Of a stretch of 64,000 bases of DNA, positions 1-7,612 are shown in pieces. The notes under the pieces are model-generated. The model was given only the letters and a program-made list of their open reading frames with translations, had not been told where the DNA came from and ran no database searches. Where the stretch lies: contig NZ_BJMN01000032.1 in assembly GCF_006539185.1 (NCBI RefSeq), positions 62,001-126,000 of the forward strand. The letters run 5' to 3'. How positions within the stretch are numbered: position 1 is the first letter of the stretch; each line of letters begins with the position of its first letter. The stretch is from Streptomyces gardneri. GTDB taxonomy: Bacteria; Actinomycetota; Actinomycetes; Streptomycetales; Streptomycetaceae. The position numbers were made by a program, and so were the translations under genes.

Positions 1-927
1 CTGCTGTGCCCAGGAGGGCGTGGAAGGTACGGGGGCGGGGGTCACCGGCTCGGGGGCCGCCTGCGGCTGCGGGGCCGGGGCGGGGGCGGGGGTGACGGGC
101 ATGCCGCCGAGGCGCGCGGCTCCCCCGGTCGACCGGGGGTCCGCCGTCGGCGCGGGGGCAGGGGTAGGAGCCGGGGCGGCCGCGTGGGGCTCGGCCGGCT
201 CGCTCGCGCCCGCGACGGGCCATTCGGCCGGGGTCCGCGGGTCGGGGACGACGGGGGCCCGCCGCTGCGGTTGAGGCTGGTGCTGGGCCGGGTGCTGGGG
301 CTGGGCCTGAGCCTGGGGCTGGACCGGAGGCTCGGGCTGCTGTTCCTGGGGCGCGCCCCAGGCGACCTTCTGGTCGCGGTCGCCGCCGAAGCCGGTCTGG
401 CGGGCGGTGTCCGCCTGCCAGGCCGAGGAGGGCTCCGGCGTCACCGGCTCCTCCTCGAAGTCGTCGAAGAAGACGGGCCCCGTCTCCTCGACCGCCGGAA
501 CGGAGGCCGCGGGAAGGGCCGCCGGGACGGGCGCAGGGGCCAGGGCCGGACTGCCCCCCTGGTTCTGGGCCGCGATCCGGGCCGGGTCGTGAGCGGGGTT
601 CTGGACCGGGCCGTGGGCCGGGTCCTGGGCCGGGTTCCGGACCGGGCTCGGTGCGGGAGCCCGGCTCTGGGCCGGCGCGAGGTTCTGCGCCGCCGCCGGG
701 TACTGCGGAACCACCGGCGCGGGCGCCGGGCCGGAGGCCAGGATCGGACCCGCCGGGATCGCCCCGGCCGGCGGGTTCGGCGTGCCCTCGCCGTCCTTGG
801 GGGCCGGCCGGCTCGTACCGGGCACCCAGGCGCCCCCGTTCCAGTACCGGATGTATCCGGGAATGGACGGGTCCGGGTAGTACCCCGCCTGCGGTACCTC
901 TCCGCCGCCTCCAGGAGGAGTAGCCAC
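1..927 (-). CDS. Proline/alanine-rich protein with N-terminal DUF2510-like motif (partial, RDD-family candidate)
   Basis: The gene starts at a GTG at 925-927 and runs off the left edge with no stop; 309 codons are visible. A GGAG ribosome site lies about 9 nt before the GTG. The first ~30 residues contain the aromatic pattern YYPDPSIPGYIRYWNGGAWV, typical of the short DUF2510/WW-like motif at the start of many actinobacterial membrane proteins. The following ~270 residues are low-complexity Pro/Ala/Gln/Glu sequence with no membrane segment yet. In Streptomyces such N-termini usually precede an RDD four-helix membrane domain, and I recall an RDD protein next to ssgG. The C-terminal part is outside the window, so RDD is an inference. 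It diverges from ssgG. Confidence 0.6.
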   Translation of the reverse strand, partial: MATPPGGGGEVPQAGYYPDPSIPGYIRYWNGGAWVPGTSRPAPKDGEGTPNPPAGAIPAGPILASGPAPAPVVPQYPAAAQNLAPAQSRAPAPSPVRNPAQDPAHGPVQNPAHDPARIAAQNQGGSPALAPAPVPAALPAASVPAVEETGPVFFDDFEEEPVTPEPSSAWQADTARQTGFGGDRDQKVAWGAPQEQQPEPPVQPQAQAQPQHPAQHQPQPQRRAPVVPDPRTPAEWPVAGASEPAEPHAAAPAPTPAPAPTADPRSTGGAARLGGMPVTPAPAPAPQPQAAPEPVTPAPVPSTPSWAQQ

Positions 928-1267
928 TGCCCCGACTCCGTTCAGTCACAACGCCTTTGATCCCACGGCCGCTCCCCCGGGCATGCCGCGCCCAAGGAGG
1001 ACAGTAACGAAGAACGTCCCCGAGGGAAGAAAGAGCCCACGAGAAAGACCGCCTTCGGGCGACAGAGACCGGAATCGGTCACTCATGGTGATGTTCGGGC
1101 CGACGCATCCGGGCTCGCGAGCGGCATCCAGGCGCTCCGCGGGTGCTCTGCCTGAGCTCTCAAAAACTTTCCGAAAAAACTTCCCGAAGTCGCGTAATGA
1201 ACGGCGTGGACCCCGCTCTCTCCTGGTGAAGGCCCGTCCGGGGCCCTCCACGAGAGGACGTACGACC
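928..1267. other. Intergenic region between the RDD-like gene and ssgG
   Basis: This 340-bp stretch separates two divergent genes and should hold both promoters. I see no convincing small gene. An A-rich patch around 1160-1190 contains a short inverted repeat (ACTTC-CC-GAAGT) close to a TAATGA hexamer that could be part of the ssgG promoter, but no clear -35/-10 pair or WhiG-type site stands out. Confidence 0.4.
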
Positions 1268-1759
1268 ATGCAGAACACCGACAACACCACCGTCGAGCGC
1301 GAGCTGGAGCTCAGGCTGGTGCTCTCCCCCGAGCGCGCCGTCCCCGTCCCCGCCCGGCTCGCCTACCGCACCGACGACCCGTACGCCGTCCACATCACCT
1401 TCCACGTCGGTTCGGACCACCCGGTCAACTGGACCTTCGCACGGGAGCTGCTCGTCGAGGGCGTCTTCCGGGCCTGCGGCCACGGCGACGTCCGCATCTG
1501 GCCGACGAAGGTCGAGGGCCGCAACGTCGTCCTGATGGCGCTCTCCTCCCCCGACGGGGACGCCCTGCTCGAAGCCCCGTCCGCGCAGGTGTCCGCCTGG
1601 CTGGAGCGGACCCTGCGGGCGGTGCCGCCGGGCACCGAGTCCGAGCGGCTCGGCATGGACGACGGGCTCGCCGAACTCCTGGCGACCACCGTGATCACCG
1701 ACGAGCTGTGGCTGCGCGACCCGTGGCCGTCGGACGAGTCGCAGGACGGTGAGCTGTGA
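1268..1759 (+). CDS. ssgG: SsgA-like protein (SALP family, probably SsgG)
   Basis: A 163-residue member of the SsgA/SsgB family, proteins that control septum placement and cell-wall events during Streptomyces sporulation. The family core is clear: DPYAVHITFH (about residues 38-47), WTFARELLVEGV (56-67), GDVRIWP (74-80) and LSSPDGDALLEAP, then a C-terminal helix. It is longer than SsgB because of a short N-terminal tag and an acidic C-terminal tail. The ATG at 1268 follows a GAGAGG ribosome site; the open frame continues upstream but without a ribosome site. The paralogue assignment rests on context: hppD and the AsnC regulator lie 3-5 kb downstream, as I recall for ssgG (SCO2924) of S. coelicolor. 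Family membership is secure, the G paralogue less so. Confidence 0.85.
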   Translation: MQNTDNTTVERELELRLVLSPERAVPVPARLAYRTDDPYAVHITFHVGSDHPVNWTFARELLVEGVFRACGHGDVRIWPTKVEGRNVVLMALSSPDGDALLEAPSAQVSAWLERTLRAVPPGTESERLGMDDGLAELLATTVITDELWLRDPWPSDESQDGEL

Positions 1760-1815
1760 GCCGCTTGTCCCGCCTCGGCCACCTGACCCTCGTACCCCTC
1801 GTACCCCTGGAGGTC

Positions 1816-3183
1816 TCAGAACAGCTTCCCGGGGTTGAGCAGCCCCAGCGGATCGAAGGTGTGCTTGATCCCGCGCTGGAGTTCGAGACCGACCGGACCC
1901 AACTCCCTGGCCAGCCACTCCTTCTTGAGGACGCCCACGCCGTGCTCACCGGTGATCGTGCCGCCGAGGGCGAGCCCGAGCGCCATGATCTCGTCGAAGG
2001 ACTCCCGCGCCCGCCGCGACTCGTCCTCGTCGGCGTGGTCGAAGCAGACGACGGGATGGGTGTTGCCGTCCCCCGCGTGCGCGCAGACGCCGATGGTCAG
2101 GTCGTATTTCTCCGCGATCGCCGACGTGCCGTCGAGCATCGCGGCCAGCTTCGTCCGCGGCACGCACACGTCGTCGATCATCGTCGCGGACTTGATCGTC
2201 TCCAGGGCCGTGAGGGAGAGCCGGCGCGCCTGGAGGAGGAGTTCGGACTCGACGGCGTCCGCGGCCGGCACGACCTCGGTGGCGCCCGCCGCCGTGCACA
2301 GCTCCCCGACGGCGGCCAGATCGGCGGCCGGGTCCGGGGTGTCGAAGGCACACAGGAGGAGCGCCTCGGTGGTGTCGGGCAGCCCCATGTGCGCCAGCCT
2401 GTTGACGGCCTGGACGGTGGTGCGGTCCATGAGTTCGAGCAGCGACGGGGTGTGGCCGCGCTCCATGATCGCGCAGACGGCCTCGCAGGCGGCGGCCGCG
2501 GAGGGGAACTCGGCGGCGAGCGCGAGCTGGGCCGGGGGCTGCGGCCTGAGCGCGAGCACGGCCCCGACGACGATGCCGAGGCTGCCCTCGGATCCGACGA
2601 AGAGCCTGGTCAGGTCATATCCGGCGACGCCCTTGGCGGTGCGGCGGCCGGTGGTCAGGAGCCGGCCGTCGGCGAGGACGACGTCGAGGCCGAGGACGTA
2701 CTCGGCGGTGACGCCGTACTTCACACAGCACAGACCTCCGGAGGCGGTGCCGATGTTCCCGCCGATGGTGCACGTCTCCCAGCTGGAGGGGTCCGGCGGG
2801 TAGTACAGGCCGTGTTCGGCGACGGCCCGTGACAGCACCGCGTTGACGACACCCGGTTCGACGACGGCGATCCGGTCGACCGGGTTGATCTCGAGGATGC
2901 GGTCCATCTTGACCAGGGAGAGCACGATGCAGCCCTCGGCGGCGTTGGCGCCGCCGGACAGGCCCGTGCGGGCTCCCTGGGGGACGACGGGGACACGGAG
3001 TTCGGTGGCGGTCCGCATGACGTGCCGGACCTGTTCGACGGTGCGCGGGAGCACGACGACCGCGGGGGTGCCGGCCGCGCAGAAGCTCGCCATGTCGCGG
3101 GAGTAGGAGGCCGTCACGTCCGGGTCGGTGAGGAGCGCCTCGGCGGGTAGCCCGGCGCGCAGCCGCGTCAGAAGATCGTCCAT
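1816..3183 (-). CDS. FAD-linked oxidase, GlcD/D-lactate dehydrogenase type
   Basis: A 455-residue flavoenzyme of the GlcD/DLD family. The N-terminal PCMH FAD-binding domain has the usual pattern: VVLPRTVEQV, then PVVPQGARTGLSGGA (the pyrophosphate-binding loop, about residues 68-82) and the later GGNIGTASGG segment. The C-terminal half is an FAD-oxidase_C domain with HAGDGNTHPV and the closing GEHGVGVLKK signature, where conserved His residues help substrate binding. Members oxidise 2-hydroxyacids such as glycolate or D-lactate; the substrate cannot be told from sequence. No signal peptide is seen, so it is probably cytoplasmic or peripheral. It is read leftward, towards the convergent ssgG (56 bp between the stops), and diverges from the TPR gene. 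Confidence 0.88.
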   Translation of the reverse strand: MDDLLTRLRAGLPAEALLTDPDVTASYSRDMASFCAAGTPAVVVLPRTVEQVRHVMRTATELRVPVVPQGARTGLSGGANAAEGCIVLSLVKMDRILEINPVDRIAVVEPGVVNAVLSRAVAEHGLYYPPDPSSWETCTIGGNIGTASGGLCCVKYGVTAEYVLGLDVVLADGRLLTTGRRTAKGVAGYDLTRLFVGSEGSLGIVVGAVLALRPQPPAQLALAAEFPSAAAACEAVCAIMERGHTPSLLELMDRTTVQAVNRLAHMGLPDTTEALLLCAFDTPDPAADLAAVGELCTAAGATEVVPAADAVESELLLQARRLSLTALETIKSATMIDDVCVPRTKLAAMLDGTSAIAEKYDLTIGVCAHAGDGNTHPVVCFDHADEDESRRARESFDEIMALGLALGGTITGEHGVGVLKKEWLARELGPVGLELQRGIKHTFDPLGLLNPGKLF

Positions 3184-3281
3184 GCGTCCAGCGTGGCACC
3201 CGGGGCCATCGGTGTGAACCCGCCGGAGCGGGCGCTTCGTGTGCTCTTCGTACAGGCGCGTGCGGGCGCACAGTGAGCGCC

Positions 3282-4835
3282 ATGAAGACCCAGAACGTGT
3301 CGAGGACGGTCCTGGCGGCGGGCGTGGGCGCGGTCCTCGCTGCGACGGCCCTGCTGTACGTCCCCGAGCTCGTCGGCCAGGGGCCGCCGCCCCCGCCCGG
3401 TCCGGCGGAGCGGGCGACGATCGCGGCGCACGCCGGTGCGCAGGCCGCGCTGCCCGACCTGGCCGCGCTGATCACCGACCGGGAGAAGTGGCTGCGGGCC
3501 CACCCCGACGACGACGCGTCCTGGGCGGCGCTCGGCGCGGCGTACACGGAGCGCGGGACGCGGATCGGAGACGTACGGGACTACCCGAGGGCCGAGCGTG
3601 CGCTGAAGCGCTCCCTGGCCGAACGGCCCGCCGCCCGGGGCAATGTGGACGCGCAGCTGGGGCTCGGGGCGCTGGCGGGGGCGCGCGGCGACTGGAAGAC
3701 CGCCAAGGAGTGGGGCGAGCGGGTACGGAAGGCGGAGCCGGGGCGCTGGCCCGCGTACCCGGTCCTGATCGACGCGTACAACGGCCTCGGCGACTACGAG
3801 GCCGCCCGGAAGGCGTCGGAGAAGCTGGAGGAGCTGCACGCGGGCGCGGTCGTGCGCGCGCGTGCAGCGCAGGCGTACCGGAACCGGGGCTGGCGCGAGG
3901 ACGCCGACGCGGCGGCCCTGGACGCGGCGGCGCTGGCGGAGACGGACGCGGAGAAGGCGGCGTCGCTGGGGCGGCTCGGGGACCTGGCGTGGGAGCGGGG
4001 CGAGGCGGCGGAGGCGCTCGCCCGGTACGGCTCGGCGCTGCGGCTCGTACGGGACCACGGGCCGTCGCTCGCGGGGCGTGCGCGGGCGCTCGCGGGCCTG
4101 GGCCGTACGGACGAGGCGCTGCGCGACTGGCGGGCGGCGCTGGCCCGGCTGCCGCTGCCGGAGTACCTCCTGGAGGCGGGCGAGCTGTACGAGGCGGTGG
4201 GCCTGGACCGGGAAGCGCGGGCGCTGTACGAGCGGCTGCGGACGGGTGCGTGGGTGCGGGGCGAGGTGGCTCAGGGGCTGCTGGACGCGGACCACGGCGA
4301 GCCGGCCGCGGCGGTGGTGCGGCTGCGGGCGGAGTGGGCGCGCGGGCACCGCTCGGTGGCGGTGGCGGACGCGCTGGGGTGGGCGCTGTACCGGGCCGGG
4401 CAGCCGCAGGAGGCGCTCGGGTACGCGAAGCGGGCCACGGACGAGGGGCTGCGGAGCGCGCTCTTCACGTACCACCTGGGCGAGATCGAGCGTGCCCTGG
4501 GGCAGACCGGCCCGGCCCGCCGCCATCTGGAGCAGGCGCTGCGGATCAACCCCGTGTTCTCCCCGCTGCACGCCCGGCGGGCGGAGCAGGCCCTGACGGC
4601 CCTGGGTGAGCTGTCCGACGAACTCCCGAAGGAACTCCGCCCGGAGCCGCCCGCGGGCTCCGCGAAGGCGGCGGAGCCGAAGGACTCGGCGGCACCTAAG
4701 GAGGCGGCGGAGGGCGCGCCGGAGGCCGACGCGAAGGTGTCGGGCACGGCGGCGTCCGGCACGGCGGCGTCCGGCACGGAAGCGTCCGGCACGGAAGCGT
4801 CGGAGGCAGCGGCGTCGGGCGCGTCGCGCGAGTAG
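3282..4835 (+). CDS. TPR-repeat protein with N-terminal membrane anchor
   Basis: A 517-residue protein. An N-terminal hydrophobic stretch (about residues 9-30) followed by a Pro-rich linker suggests a signal anchor. The body is a run of tetratricopeptide-like helical pairs, for example HPDDDASWAALGAAYTERG, and it ends with a TPR-like segment around HLEQALRINPVFSPLHARR. The last ~70 residues are Ala/Glu/Lys-rich and finish in 15-bp DNA repeats. I chose the ATG at 3282 over the in-frame GTG at 3273 because it begins the usual MKTQ-type basic n-region; neither has a strong ribosome site. TPRs bind partner proteins; no enzymatic domain is visible. It converges on hppD. Confidence 0.75.
   Translation: MKTQNVSRTVLAAGVGAVLAATALLYVPELVGQGPPPPPGPAERATIAAHAGAQAALPDLAALITDREKWLRAHPDDDASWAALGAAYTERGTRIGDVRDYPRAERALKRSLAERPAARGNVDAQLGLGALAGARGDWKTAKEWGERVRKAEPGRWPAYPVLIDAYNGLGDYEAARKASEKLEELHAGAVVRARAAQAYRNRGWREDADAAALDAAALAETDAEKAASLGRLGDLAWERGEAAEALARYGSALRLVRDHGPSLAGRARALAGLGRTDEALRDWRAALARLPLPEYLLEAGELYEAVGLDREARALYERLRTGAWVRGEVAQGLLDADHGEPAAAVVRLRAEWARGHRSVAVADALGWALYRAGQPQEALGYAKRATDEGLRSALFTYHLGEIERALGQTGPARRHLEQALRINPVFSPLHARRAEQALTALGELSDELPKELRPEPPAGSAKAAEPKDSAAPKEAAEGAPEADAKVSGTAASGTAASGTEASGTEASEAAASGASRE
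4740..4799 (+). repeat. Four tandem 15-bp repeats in the TPR gene 3' end
   Basis: Four head-to-tail 15-bp units (consensus TCCGGCACGGMRGCG) encode the repeated pentapeptide SGTAA/SGTEA in the disordered C-terminal tail. Copy number is likely to vary between strains by slippage. Confidence 0.85.
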
Positions 4836-4852
4836 CGCGGGCGCCGTCGGCG

Positions 4853-4930
4853 GTGCTCCCGGCCCACCCCCCGTATGGGCCGGGAGCACATGCGGGAGGG
4901 TCCCGGGGCCGGACCCCGGAACCCTCCCGC
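4853..4930. terminator. Double bidirectional terminator between the TPR gene and hppD
   Basis: Two strong hairpins lie between convergent stop codons. The first has a perfect 14-bp stem (4853-4866 with 4876-4889) and a 9-nt loop. The second has a perfect 10-bp outer stem (4892-4901 with 4921-4930) and an inner CCGGGG/CCCCGG stem. Neither has a good U-tract, as is common in Streptomyces. Confidence 0.85.
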
Positions 4931-4943
4931 AAGGCGTTGGCGA

Positions 4944-6089
4944 CTAGAGGTTGCCGCGCTTCTCCTGCTCGCGCTCGATCGCCTCGAACAGGGCCTTGAA
5001 GTTGCCCTTTCCGAAGCCCATGGAGCCGTGGCGCTCGATCATCTCGAAGAAGACGGTCGGGCGGTCCTGCACCGGCTTGGTGAAGATCTGCAGCAGGTAG
5101 CCGTCCTCGTCGCGGTCGACGAGGATCTTCAGCTCGCGCAGGGTCTCGACGGGCACGCGGGTCTCGCCCGCCCACTCGCCGAGGGTGTCGTAGTACGAGT
5201 CGGGGGTGTCGAGGAAGGAGACGCCCGCGGCCCGCATCGCGCGCACGGTGGCGACGATGTCGTTGGTGGCGAGGGCGATGTGCTGGACGCCGGCGCCGCC
5301 GTAGAACTCCAGGTACTCGTCGATCTGCGACTTCTTCTTCGCGATCGCCGGCTCGTTGATCGGGAACTTCACCTTGAGGGTGCCGTCCGCGACGACCTTC
5401 GACATCAGCGCCGAGTACTCGGTCGCGATGTCGTCGCCCACGAACTCCTTCATGTTCGTGAAGCCCATGACCTTGTTGTAGAAGCCGACCCAGTCGTTCA
5501 TCTTGCCGAGCTCGACGTTGCCCACGCAGTGGTCGATGGCCTGGAAGGTGCGCTTGGCCGGCGGCTCGACGATCGGGTTCGCGGAGACGAAGCCCGGCAG
5601 GTACGGGCCGTCGTAGCCGGAGCGCTCGACGAGGGTGTGGCGGGTCTTGCCGTAGGTGGCGATGGCGGCGAGGACGACGGTGCCGTTCTCGTCCTTCAGC
5701 TCGTACGGCTCGGTGATGCCGGTGGCGCCGTGCTCGACGGCGTAGGCGTACGCGGCACGGGCGTCCGGCACCTCGATCGCCAGGTCGACGACACCGTCAC
5801 CGTGCTCGGCGACGTGGTCGGCGAGGAAGCGGCCCCGGTCGGTCGAGACCTTGATGACGGAGGTGAACACGAAACGGGCGGCGCCGTTGGTGAGGACGTA
5901 ACTGGCGGTCTCGCGGCTGCCGTTCTCCGGTCCGGAGTAGGCGACCAGCTTCATGCCGAAGGCCGTGGAGTAGTAGTGCGCGGCCTGCTTGGCGTTGCCG
6001 ACGGCGAAGACGACCGCGTCCATTCCCTTGACCGGGAAGGGATCGGCCTTACGCGCGGTGGAAGGGGTGTGATCGATGGTCTCAGTCAT
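4944..6089 (-). CDS. hppD: 4-hydroxyphenylpyruvate dioxygenase
   Basis: Converts 4-hydroxyphenylpyruvate to homogentisate in tyrosine catabolism, a cytoplasmic non-haem Fe(II) enzyme. The 381-residue length is typical. Two vicinal-oxygen-chelate domains are visible (about residues 22-150 and 180-340). The facial triad of iron ligands is present as His187 (in FQAIDHCVG), His270 (in GVQHIAL) and Glu349 (in TVFFEMIE), the same numbering I recall for the S. avermitilis crystal structure. The C-terminal gating helix with GNFKALFEAIE is also intact. The ATG at 6089 is the natural start. The gene diverges from an AsnC/Lrp regulator, which is a likely local regulator. Confidence 0.96.
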   Translation of the reverse strand: MTETIDHTPSTARKADPFPVKGMDAVVFAVGNAKQAAHYYSTAFGMKLVAYSGPENGSRETASYVLTNGAARFVFTSVIKVSTDRGRFLADHVAEHGDGVVDLAIEVPDARAAYAYAVEHGATGITEPYELKDENGTVVLAAIATYGKTRHTLVERSGYDGPYLPGFVSANPIVEPPAKRTFQAIDHCVGNVELGKMNDWVGFYNKVMGFTNMKEFVGDDIATEYSALMSKVVADGTLKVKFPINEPAIAKKKSQIDEYLEFYGGAGVQHIALATNDIVATVRAMRAAGVSFLDTPDSYYDTLGEWAGETRVPVETLRELKILVDRDEDGYLLQIFTKPVQDRPTVFFEMIERHGSMGFGKGNFKALFEAIEREQEKRGNL

Positions 6090-6210
6090 GGCAGCAATGT
6101 CCCGCCGTTCGGCAAGGTGCGCAAGAGTTTGTTGTTCCGCTGGTCAATCTGTACAGCAGCAGGCGAGTATGGCCGTGCGACTTGTACATCCTGACCACGG
6201 GGAGACCGTT

Positions 6211-6678
6211 GTGGCGATCGATCATTTGGACGGCCGGCTGATCACGCTTCTCGCACGCGAGCCGCGCATAGGGGTCCTGGAGGCCTCCCGGCGCCTCGGG
6301 GTGGCGCGCGGGACGGTGCAGGCGCGCCTCGACCGGCTCCAGGCGACCGGGGTGATCTGCGGCTTCGGGCCGCAGGTGGACCCGGCGGCGCTGGGCTATC
6401 CGGTGACGGCCTTCGCCACGCTGGAGATCAAACAGGGCCAGGGGGCGGACGTGCGGGGGCACCTGGCGACGGTGCCGGAGGTGCTCGAACTGCACACGAC
6501 GACGGGCCACGGCGACATGCTCTGCCGGCTGGTCGCCCGCTCCAACGCCGACCTCCAGCGGGTGATCGACAAGGTGGTGGGCTTCGAGGGGATCGTGCGG
6601 GCGTCGACGGCGATCGTGATGGAGAACCCGGTGCCGCTGCGGATCATCCCGCTGGTGGAGCAGGCGGCGCAGGAGTAG
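6211..6678 (+). CDS. AsnC/Lrp-family transcriptional regulator
   Basis: A 155-residue feast/famine regulator: an N-terminal winged HTH (DHLDGRLITLLAREPRIGVL, then ARGTVQARLDRLQATGVI) and a C-terminal RAM ligand-binding domain (about residues 65-145) with the GHGDMLCRLVARS core. I chose the GTG at 6211 because GGGGAG lies 6 nt ahead and it gives the standard family N-terminus (VAIDHLDGRLI). An in-frame ATG at 6169 would add 14 residues but has only a poor ribosome site. It is transcribed divergently from hppD, so the shared 121-bp region probably carries operators for both genes; the effector is likely an aromatic amino acid or its keto acid (inference). Confidence 0.88.
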   Translation: MAIDHLDGRLITLLAREPRIGVLEASRRLGVARGTVQARLDRLQATGVICGFGPQVDPAALGYPVTAFATLEIKQGQGADVRGHLATVPEVLELHTTTGHGDMLCRLVARSNADLQRVIDKVVGFEGIVRASTAIVMENPVPLRIIPLVEQAAQE

Positions 6679-6693
6679 GGCCGAGAAGACGGA

Positions 6694-6769
6694 CGCAAAG
6701 AAGTCGCTGCAAAAAGGTCTCTGCAAAGAAGAGGTTGCAAAGAACCCCTTGCAACCTCTTCTTTGCAAC
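6694..6769. promoter_or_regulatory. Array of six TGCAAA-type half-sites phased every 14 bp, with a 19-bp perfect inverted repeat
   Basis: The hexamer (T/C)GCAA(A/C) recurs at 6694, 6708, 6722, 6736, 6750 and 6764, exactly 14 bp apart. In addition, 6722-6740 is the perfect inverted complement of 6749-6767 with an 8-bp spacer. The array fills the space between the AsnC gene and the ArsR-type gene and overlaps the predicted promoter of the latter, so it is most simply an operator array for autoregulation. Confidence 0.7.
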
Positions 6770-6777
6770 TCTAGGCT
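6749..6777 (+). promoter_or_regulatory. Predicted promoter for a leaderless ArsR-type transcript
   Basis: A TTGCAA -35 hexamer (6749-6754), 17-bp spacer and TAGGCT -10 hexamer (6772-6777) sit just before the ATG at 6784. That places the expected transcription start on or next to the ATG, and there is no ribosome site, so a leaderless mRNA is likely. Confidence 0.55.
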
Positions 6778-6783
6778 TGAGCC

Positions 6784-7365
6784 ATGTCCGAGCCCGAGAA
6801 GCACCTGAGCCGCACCCTGGACCCGCGCTCCCTGCGCGGGCTCGCCCACCCGCTGCGCATCCAGCTGCTGCGGGCCCTCCGTCGCTACGGGCCCGCCACC
6901 GCCTCCCAACTGGCCGAGCGGCTCGGCGAGTCCAGCGGCGCGACCAGCTACCACCTGCGCCAGCTCGCAGCCGTGGGCTTCGTCGAGGACGACCCGACGC
7001 GCGGCAAGGGCCGGGAGCGGTGGTGGAAGGCGGCCCAGCAGGGGACGTCCCTGGACGAGACGCTCCACAGGAACCCGGACCCCGAGGTCCAGGGCGCCCT
7101 GGAGGTCTTCCTGTTCGAGATGGCGACCATCCACACACAGGAGCTGAACACCTACCTCGGCACCCGGCACGACTGGGACGAGGACTGGCAGGGCGCCTCG
7201 GACATGAGCGACTTCACCCTGAGACTGCCGATCGAGAAGCTGCGCGAGCTGACCGGGAAGGTCCACGAACTGATGGACAGCTACCGCGACAGCGCCGACA
7301 CGGACGCGCCGGGCGCCGAGCGCGTGCGGGTCCATCTGCACGCGTTCCCCCAGCAAGAGGACTGA
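6784..7365 (+). CDS. ArsR-type (HTH_20) winged-helix regulator
   Basis: A 193-residue protein with an N-terminal ArsR-like winged helix: LAHPLRIQLLRAL, then ATASQLAERLGESSGATSYH and LRQLAAVGFVEDDP (about residues 20-75). The remaining ~110 residues are acidic and helical and lack the Cys or His metal-binding motifs of metal-sensing ArsR members, so the signal is unlikely to be a metal. It is followed by a 64-aa ORF and an MFS exporter on the same strand, suggesting it controls efflux. The upstream array of 14-bp phased half-sites probably binds this protein. Confidence 0.85.
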   Translation: MSEPEKHLSRTLDPRSLRGLAHPLRIQLLRALRRYGPATASQLAERLGESSGATSYHLRQLAAVGFVEDDPTRGKGRERWWKAAQQGTSLDETLHRNPDPEVQGALEVFLFEMATIHTQELNTYLGTRHDWDEDWQGASDMSDFTLRLPIEKLRELTGKVHELMDSYRDSADTDAPGAERVRVHLHAFPQQED

Positions 7366-7417
7366 CCGCCGCGCCACCGGCGCGCGCCCATCCACGCTCA
7401 TGGAAGGAACCCGCACC

Positions 7418-7612
7418 ATGCACGCCGACATCCACCTGCACCTGCACGCCCTGACCGCGACCGAGCTGCACAGCGAGGCGGCCGCCGCCCGCCGGTCGGC
7501 CGCCGAGCAGGCCCCCAGCGCACCCCTCCGCGTCCAACTGGGGTGGAAGCTCGTCGAGTTGGGCCTGCGGATGGCCACACCGGCGAACCGACCGGTCACC
7601 TTGGCCGCATGA
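7418..7612 (+). CDS. Small hypothetical protein (64 aa) coupled to an MFS exporter
   Basis: Starts at ATG 7418 behind a good GGAAGGA ribosome site. The N-terminus is His-rich (MHADIHLHLHALTA), followed by an Ala/Arg-rich helix and a short amphipathic end. The stop overlaps the MFS start (ATGA at 7609-7612), so the two are probably translationally coupled. I do not recognise a family. The alternating His pattern could bind metal, but that is speculation. Confidence 0.65.
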   Translation: MHADIHLHLHALTATELHSEAAAARRSAAEQAPSAPLRVQLGWKLVELGLRMATPANRPVTLAA

